Shown: positions 22,686-25,636 of the stretch, in pieces
Layout of the letters: every line of letters begins with the position of its first letter
Numbering within the stretch: the first letter of the stretch is position 1
Assembly: GCA_021783175.1 (NCBI GenBank)
Contig: JAJXUF010000039.1
Coordinates: forward strand, 1 to 25,636
Origin: Pseudomonadota bacterium
GTDB taxonomy: Bacteria > Pseudomonadota > Gammaproteobacteria > Acidiferrobacterales > UBA6901
Length of the DNA: 25,636 nucleotides
Direction of reading: 5' to 3'
The notes under the pieces: generated by a model
What the model saw: only the letters and a program-made list of their open reading frames with translations
Database searches by the model: none
What the model was told of the DNA's origin: nothing
Program-made: the position numbers and the translations under genes

Positions 22686-23900
22686 ATGAGCGCGCACAAA
22701 TGGCTATTCAGTTCTCGCTTCCGCCGTCACGCCTTCGGCTGGCGATCCGACACGCCGATTCAGCGCATCAAGGAAGCCCTCGCGGAAGTCAAGCAGGTCG
22801 CGCGAAAGGAGCCGCTGCTCGCTGCAGAGGGCGCCGTGACCCTGCTGGAGAAGCTTTCACCGGCGCTGGAGCAGGTTGACAGCTCGTCGGGCGCCCTGGG
22901 CTCGGCGGTCAACAAGGCCATCGAGACCTTGGTGCCGATCATTGCCAAAGCTGATGTCGAAGCGAGTGTTCGACAACGTTGGCTCGAGCGCCTGTGGCAG
23001 GCCTTGCAGGACGACGGTATCCCCTACATCGAATCCCTCGGGGAGCACTGGGGCGAGTTGTGCGTCACGCCGGAAATGGCGCTCGCGTGGGTCGACGAGT
23101 TCTTGCCGTTGGTCGAACACGTCTGGAGTCCCCGGTCCGTCGGCCACGGATTATTCAAGGGGACGAGCGCATGCCTGGCTTCGCTCTACGCCGCCGGTCG
23201 CCATGATCAACTGCTCGCGCTGCTGGAGCGCGCGCCATTCAAGTGGTGGCACGACCGCCGGTGGGGCGTCAAAGCGCTTGCAGCGATGGGGAAGAAAGCG
23301 GAGGCGGTTCGATATGCCGAGCAGTCGCGCGGCTTGAACGAACCAGGCTGGCAGATTGCCGAGGCCTGCGAAGCCATCCTGTTGTCGTCGGGCATGGCAG
23401 AGGATGCGTACCGGCGCTACGCGACGGAAGCCAATCAAGGTACGACCAATCTCGCCACCTTTCGCGCCATCGCCAAAAAATATCCGAGCATTCCGCCGGA
23501 ACAGATACTGCGCGATCTGATTGCCAGCACCCCGGGTGCTGAAGGCAAGTGGTTCGCCGCCGCAAAGGACGCCGGCCTGTTCGACGTTGCCATCGAATTG
23601 GTCACCCACAGCCCGACCGACCCGCGCACACTGGCGCGCGCAGCCAGGGATTTTGCCGAGAGTCAGCCTGAGTTCGCTGTCGCTGCCGGCCTTGCTTCAC
23701 TGCGCTGGATTTCGCTCGGGCACGGCTACGACATCACCGGCGTCGATGTGCTCGACGCCTACTCGGCCGTGATGGATGCGGCGTCAAAGGCCGGGGCTGA
23801 TGCGCAGCAAGTCAAGGCGCAGATCAGGAGCCTGCTGTCGTCCGCGCCTGTGGGTAACCAGTTCATGAAGACAGTCCTCGCCCATTATTTGCCGGGCTGA
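22686..23900 (+). CDS. 404-aa alpha-helical repeat protein, function unknown
   Basis: A soluble protein made almost entirely of predicted helices, resembling TPR/HEAT-type repeats (LLALLERAPFKWWHDRRWGV, ALAAMGKKAEAVRYAEQSRG, IAEACEAILLSSGMAEDAYR). The N-terminus is basic and aromatic (KWLFSSRFRRHAFGWRSDTP), then a coiled region (IKEALAEVKQVARKEPLLAA). No catalytic motif is visible. The start is three bases after the ImmA stop with no clear Shine-Dalgarno, so translation is probably coupled and the protein belongs to the XRE-ImmA operon. Highly similar-looking proteins occur in other proteobacteria as hypothetical proteins, in my recollection; the function is open. It may be cargo. Confidence 0.75.
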   Translation: MSAHKWLFSSRFRRHAFGWRSDTPIQRIKEALAEVKQVARKEPLLAAEGAVTLLEKLSPALEQVDSSSGALGSAVNKAIETLVPIIAKADVEASVRQRWLERLWQALQDDGIPYIESLGEHWGELCVTPEMALAWVDEFLPLVEHVWSPRSVGHGLFKGTSACLASLYAAGRHDQLLALLERAPFKWWHDRRWGVKALAAMGKKAEAVRYAEQSRGLNEPGWQIAEACEAILLSSGMAEDAYRRYATEANQGTTNLATFRAIAKKYPSIPPEQILRDLIASTPGAEGKWFAAAKDAGLFDVAIELVTHSPTDPRTLARAARDFAESQPEFAVAAGLASLRWISLGHGYDITGVDVLDAYSAVMDAASKAGADAQQVKAQIRSLLSSAPVGNQFMKTVLAHYLPG

Positions 23901-23918
23901 TTCGCTCGCGGTTTTGAC

Positions 23919-24203
23919 TCAATCGCCCGGTAGGCGGTACACGACCTTGATCTGCTCGTCGCTGTTGATAACGTAACCGTTCAGTGCCTCGAAGCCCCGC
24001 TTGATGTTGCGTTCGTAGGCGAACTTGCCCGCAGAACGTTCGGCAACTTCGCGCAGGTTATGTGGCCGCTCGCCGTCAGACTTAGTGATTTCCCAAGCTG
24101 ATTGACCAACCTGCTTCAAGATTAAGCGATTGATCGTCGGGGCTTTTTGAAAAATTTCGCCGATGGTGGCGATAGATGTGATGGTTCCGGTAACTTGGCT
24201 CAT
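23919..24203 (-). CDS. Small protein with its own promoter, function unknown
   Basis: A 94-aa protein (SQVTGTITSIATIGEIFQKA, NRLILKQVGQSAWEITKSDG, ERSAGKFAYERNIKRGFEAL). It alternates short strands and helices, without cysteines or membrane segments. The ATG at 24203 has GGAG seven bases upstream; a start four codons earlier is less favoured. It is convergent with the helical-repeat gene, 18 bp away, and is preceded by a promoter with a palindrome over the start site, so it is a single, regulated gene expressed apart from the phage operons. That is a pattern of lysogenic-conversion genes, or of a small regulator. Function unknown. Confidence 0.7.
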   Translation of the reverse strand: MSQVTGTITSIATIGEIFQKAPTINRLILKQVGQSAWEITKSDGERPHNLREVAERSAGKFAYERNIKRGFEALNGYVINSDEQIKVVYRLPGD

Positions 24204-24250
24204 TTGCAACTCCATGCAAAATAATCAGCCGCAACTCCTTGCGGCCCAGG

Positions 24251-24281
24251 TGCCAATCATCCGATTGGCAACTTGATTATA
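24251..24281 (-). promoter_or_regulatory. Promoter and palindromic operator of the 94-aa gene
   Basis: On the minus strand a perfect -10, TATAAT (24281-24276), is preceded at 18 bases by TTGTCG as -35. Directly downstream is a perfect eight-base inverted repeat, TGCCAATC (24251-24258), ATCC, GATTGGCA (24263-24270), covering the expected start site. No T tract follows, so an operator is more likely than a terminator. Confidence 0.65.
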
Positions 24282-24310
24282 CTCAGTGTTTGTCCAGTTC
24301 GACAAGTATG

Positions 24311-24337
24311 GCCTTCTGATTGTATGAGCCTTCTGAT
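24311..24337. repeat. Direct repeat GCCTTCTGAT, two copies
   Basis: GCCTTCTGAT occurs at 24311-24320 and 24328-24337, 17 bases apart, each preceded by TATG. It lies in the gap between the 94-aa gene promoter and the integration cassette (24204-24462 as a whole has no gene). A regulatory site for the recombinase operon is possible; the copies are too short to call an attachment site. Confidence 0.45.
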
Positions 24338-24462
24338 GGCACTGGGTTTTCGTAGCAGCCCGCACCAGTACGCCCGTGCCCGAAACTCCCTCATGGTGTC
24401 GGTGAGCGTTCGTCCGGAGAATTTCGCTATTCAAGCGAGTTTGACGGAGAGGACCGACACCG

Positions 24463-24678
24463 ATGCATGCAATCAACCAAATACCACCCGACCGGATGAC
24501 CCCGGAACAGCGTCGGCGCGAGCTCGCGTCGTTGCTGGCAAATGGGATCGCGCGTCTTCGACTGGCCGACGATCTCCGGTCCGCAGATAGTGCCGAAGAT
24601 AGCGAAGTTTTACTTGGCTTTCATGGCAACCAGAGCGTTCATTCAGACACCGTCAACAACACAAAAACGGAGTCCTGA
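24463..24678 (+). CDS. Small protein of the DUF2924-recombinase cassette
   Basis: A 71-aa protein. The core RMTPEQRRRELASLLANGIA followed by RLRLADDLR is a conserved signature of short proteins found upstream of DUF2924 genes in many proteobacteria. GGAGAGG lies about 11 bases before the ATG. The stop overlaps the DUF2924 start as TGATG, so it is coupled to it. The function is unknown. Helical and basic at the start, it may bind DNA or the recombinase. An in-frame shift ATG at 24467 is out of frame and ignored. Confidence 0.82.
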   Translation: MHAINQIPPDRMTPEQRRRELASLLANGIARLRLADDLRSADSAEDSEVLLGFHGNQSVHSDTVNNTKTES

Positions 24679-25178
24679 TGAGAACGAATACAAGCACCTT
24701 CACCACGCCACTCTCGGTGGCTGCGCAAATCGCACGATTGCCCGAGCTTCCCATGCCGGAAATCAAACATCTCTGGCAGCGGCTATTCGGTGACGACACG
24801 CCTACCCACAACCGCCAGTTTCTGGAGCGGCGCATTGCCTACCGCCTGCAGGAGGTGGAGTTCCGTAAGATCGACACCAACCTGCTGGAGCGCAACAAAC
24901 GCCGCATCGCGTCTTTGGTCGAGACCGGCAAGGTCAAGAAGCGCGACCGTGACTACCGGCCAGCAGCAGGCACTGTACTTACCCGCGAGTACCAAGGTGT
25001 CGAGCACCGGGTCATCGTGACCCAGGATGGCCAGTACGACTTCCAGGGCCGGATGTACCCGAGTCTGTCGATGATCGCCCGCGAGATCACCGCCACGCGG
25101 TGGTCCGGGCCTCTGTTCTTCGGGCTCAAAGCGCCAGCCACTCCCAAGACAGCGGCGAAGAAGGGAGCCCGGCGATGA
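24678..25178 (+). CDS. DUF2924 protein
   Basis: A 166-aa basic protein. It shows the family layout: SVAAQIARLPELPMPEIKHL, WQRLFGDDTPTHNRQFLERR, IAYRLQEVEF, then AAGTVLTREYQGVEHRVIVT, YDFQGRMYPSLSMIAREITA and the closing ATRWSGPLFFGL. The last part resembles the RAMA-type domain (restriction-adjacent, DNA-related) seen in DUF2924 proteins. The family is almost always directly upstream of a large serine recombinase and may be an accessory or directionality factor, which is an inference from neighbourhood. The last four bases overlap the recombinase ATG; GGAG precedes its own start. Confidence 0.92.
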   Translation: MRTNTSTFTTPLSVAAQIARLPELPMPEIKHLWQRLFGDDTPTHNRQFLERRIAYRLQEVEFRKIDTNLLERNKRRIASLVETGKVKKRDRDYRPAAGTVLTREYQGVEHRVIVTQDGQYDFQGRMYPSLSMIAREITATRWSGPLFFGLKAPATPKTAAKKGARR

Positions 25179-25636
25179 GCGAAGTTCTGAAGCGCCGCGT
25201 GCGCTGCGCCGTCTACACGCGCAAGTCCACCGACGAGGGGCTGGACCAGGAATACAACTCGATCGACGCACAACGTGATGCGGGGCATGCCTACATCGCC
25301 AGCCAGCGCGCCGAGGGATGGATTCCGGTCGCAGACGACTACGATGATCCCGCCTTCTCGGGCGGCAACATGGAACGCCCATCGCTGCGACGATTGATGG
25401 CCGACATCGAGGCCGGCAAGATCGATGTGGTCGTCATCTACAAGATCGACCGCCTGACGCGCAGCCTCGCGGACTTCTCCAAGATGGTCGAGGTGTTCGA
25501 GCGCTATGGCGTGTCGTTCGTGTCGGTCACCCAGCAATTCAACACCACCACGTCGATGGGGCGGCTGATGTTGAACATCCTGCTGTCCTTCGCACAGTTC
25601 GAGCGCGAGGTCACCGGCGAGCGCATCCGCGACAAG
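25175..25636 (+). CDS. Large serine recombinase, phage integrase type (3' end missing)
   Basis: The first 154 codons of a serine recombinase, cut by the window edge. The catalytic Ser is residue 18 in CAVYTRKSTDEG; further catalytic-domain motifs are EYNSIDAQRDAG, DDPAFSGGNMERPSLRRLM, VVVIYKIDRLTRS and MLNILLSFAQFEREVTGERI. The spacing after the N-terminal domain (start of the long helix) fits the large-serine group, which carries a recombinase domain and zinc ribbon, but that part is outside the window. It likely integrates and, with a directionality factor, excises this element. ATGA overlap with DUF2924 shows coupled translation. Confidence 0.95.
   Translation, partial: MSEVLKRRVRCAVYTRKSTDEGLDQEYNSIDAQRDAGHAYIASQRAEGWIPVADDYDDPAFSGGNMERPSLRRLMADIEAGKIDVVVIYKIDRLTRSLADFSKMVEVFERYGVSFVSVTQQFNTTTSMGRLMLNILLSFAQFEREVTGERIRDK

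Noticed and set aside
23892..23930. CCGGGC...GCCCGG inverted repeat as a two-way terminator between convergent genes
   Set aside because: The loop is 27 bases and there is no T tract on either side.
24311..24337. GCCTTCTGAT repeats as a phage attachment site
   Set aside because: Serine-integrase sites are single, imperfectly palindromic ~40-50 bp sequences near the integrase gene; two short copies in tandem do not fit, and the second prophage end is not in view.
24273..24590. A 105-codon plus-strand frame upstream of the integration cassette
   Set aside because: It runs in another frame across the conserved 71-aa gene and contains the promoter region; no domain or Shine-Dalgarno.
1..25636. 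CRISPR arrays, tRNA or rRNA genes, insertion sequences
   Set aside because: No regular repeat-spacer pattern, cloverleaf or rRNA signature was seen while reading both strands, and there is no transposase gene.

Overview
This window is most of a temperate, tailed-phage genome, probably an integrated siphovirus-type prophage with HK97-style head genes. The host looks like a high-GC proteobacterium. DUF2924 next to a serine recombinase, DUF3489, a P4-type primase and a Sak4-like ATPase together suggest a beta- or gammaproteobacterium, but this is inferred from gene families, because no host gene is visible. No tRNA, rRNA or CRISPR array was seen. Both ends are cut inside genes: a head-tail connector on the left and a large serine recombinase on the right.

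Layout. (1) 1-6391, minus strand: the head module, read right to left as large terminase, portal, S49 protease, HK97-type capsid, a small structural protein and a gp6/gp8-type connector. (2) 6409-7225, plus strand: a DUF1778/GNAT toxin-antitoxin pair (TacAT type) fitted exactly between terL and terS. (3) 7226-8183, minus: small terminase and HNH endonuclease, the usual packaging partners of this head type. (4) 8274-9515, plus: a small protein, a DUF3489 protein and a second toxin-antitoxin pair (ParD-like/RelE-ParE). (5) 9451-18866, minus: the early replication and recombination operon. It runs from a small HTH protein through two unknown proteins, a BRO antirepressor, a Sak4-like ATPase, an SSB-like protein, a zinc-finger protein, a Cas4-like Fe-S nuclease, a TOPRIM/SF3 primase-helicase and a RuvC-like resolvase to a ParB-methyltransferase fusion. 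Many genes overlap as ATGA or TGATG, so the operon is tightly coupled. (6) 19050-23900: a divergent regulatory module. Two uncharacterised proteins (409 and 335 aa, the second ending in a winged helix) run left; an XRE repressor, an ImmA/IrrE metallopeptidase and a 404-aa helical-repeat protein run right. A shared, palindrome-rich promoter region lies between them. (7) 23919-25636: a lone 94-aa minus gene with its own palindromic operator, then the integration cassette (71-aa protein, DUF2924, serine recombinase) on the plus strand.

How it fits together. The XRE/ImmA pair probably controls lysogeny: ImmA-type proteases remove ImmR/XRE-type repressors after damage. The early operon would replicate and recombine phage DNA and the left part would package it. 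The unusual features are the two rightward toxin-antitoxin cassettes inside an otherwise leftward operon, each altering the end of a phage gene; the rho-independent terminators inside that operon; and the divergent five-gene module at 19050-23900, which is the best candidate for an undescribed system.
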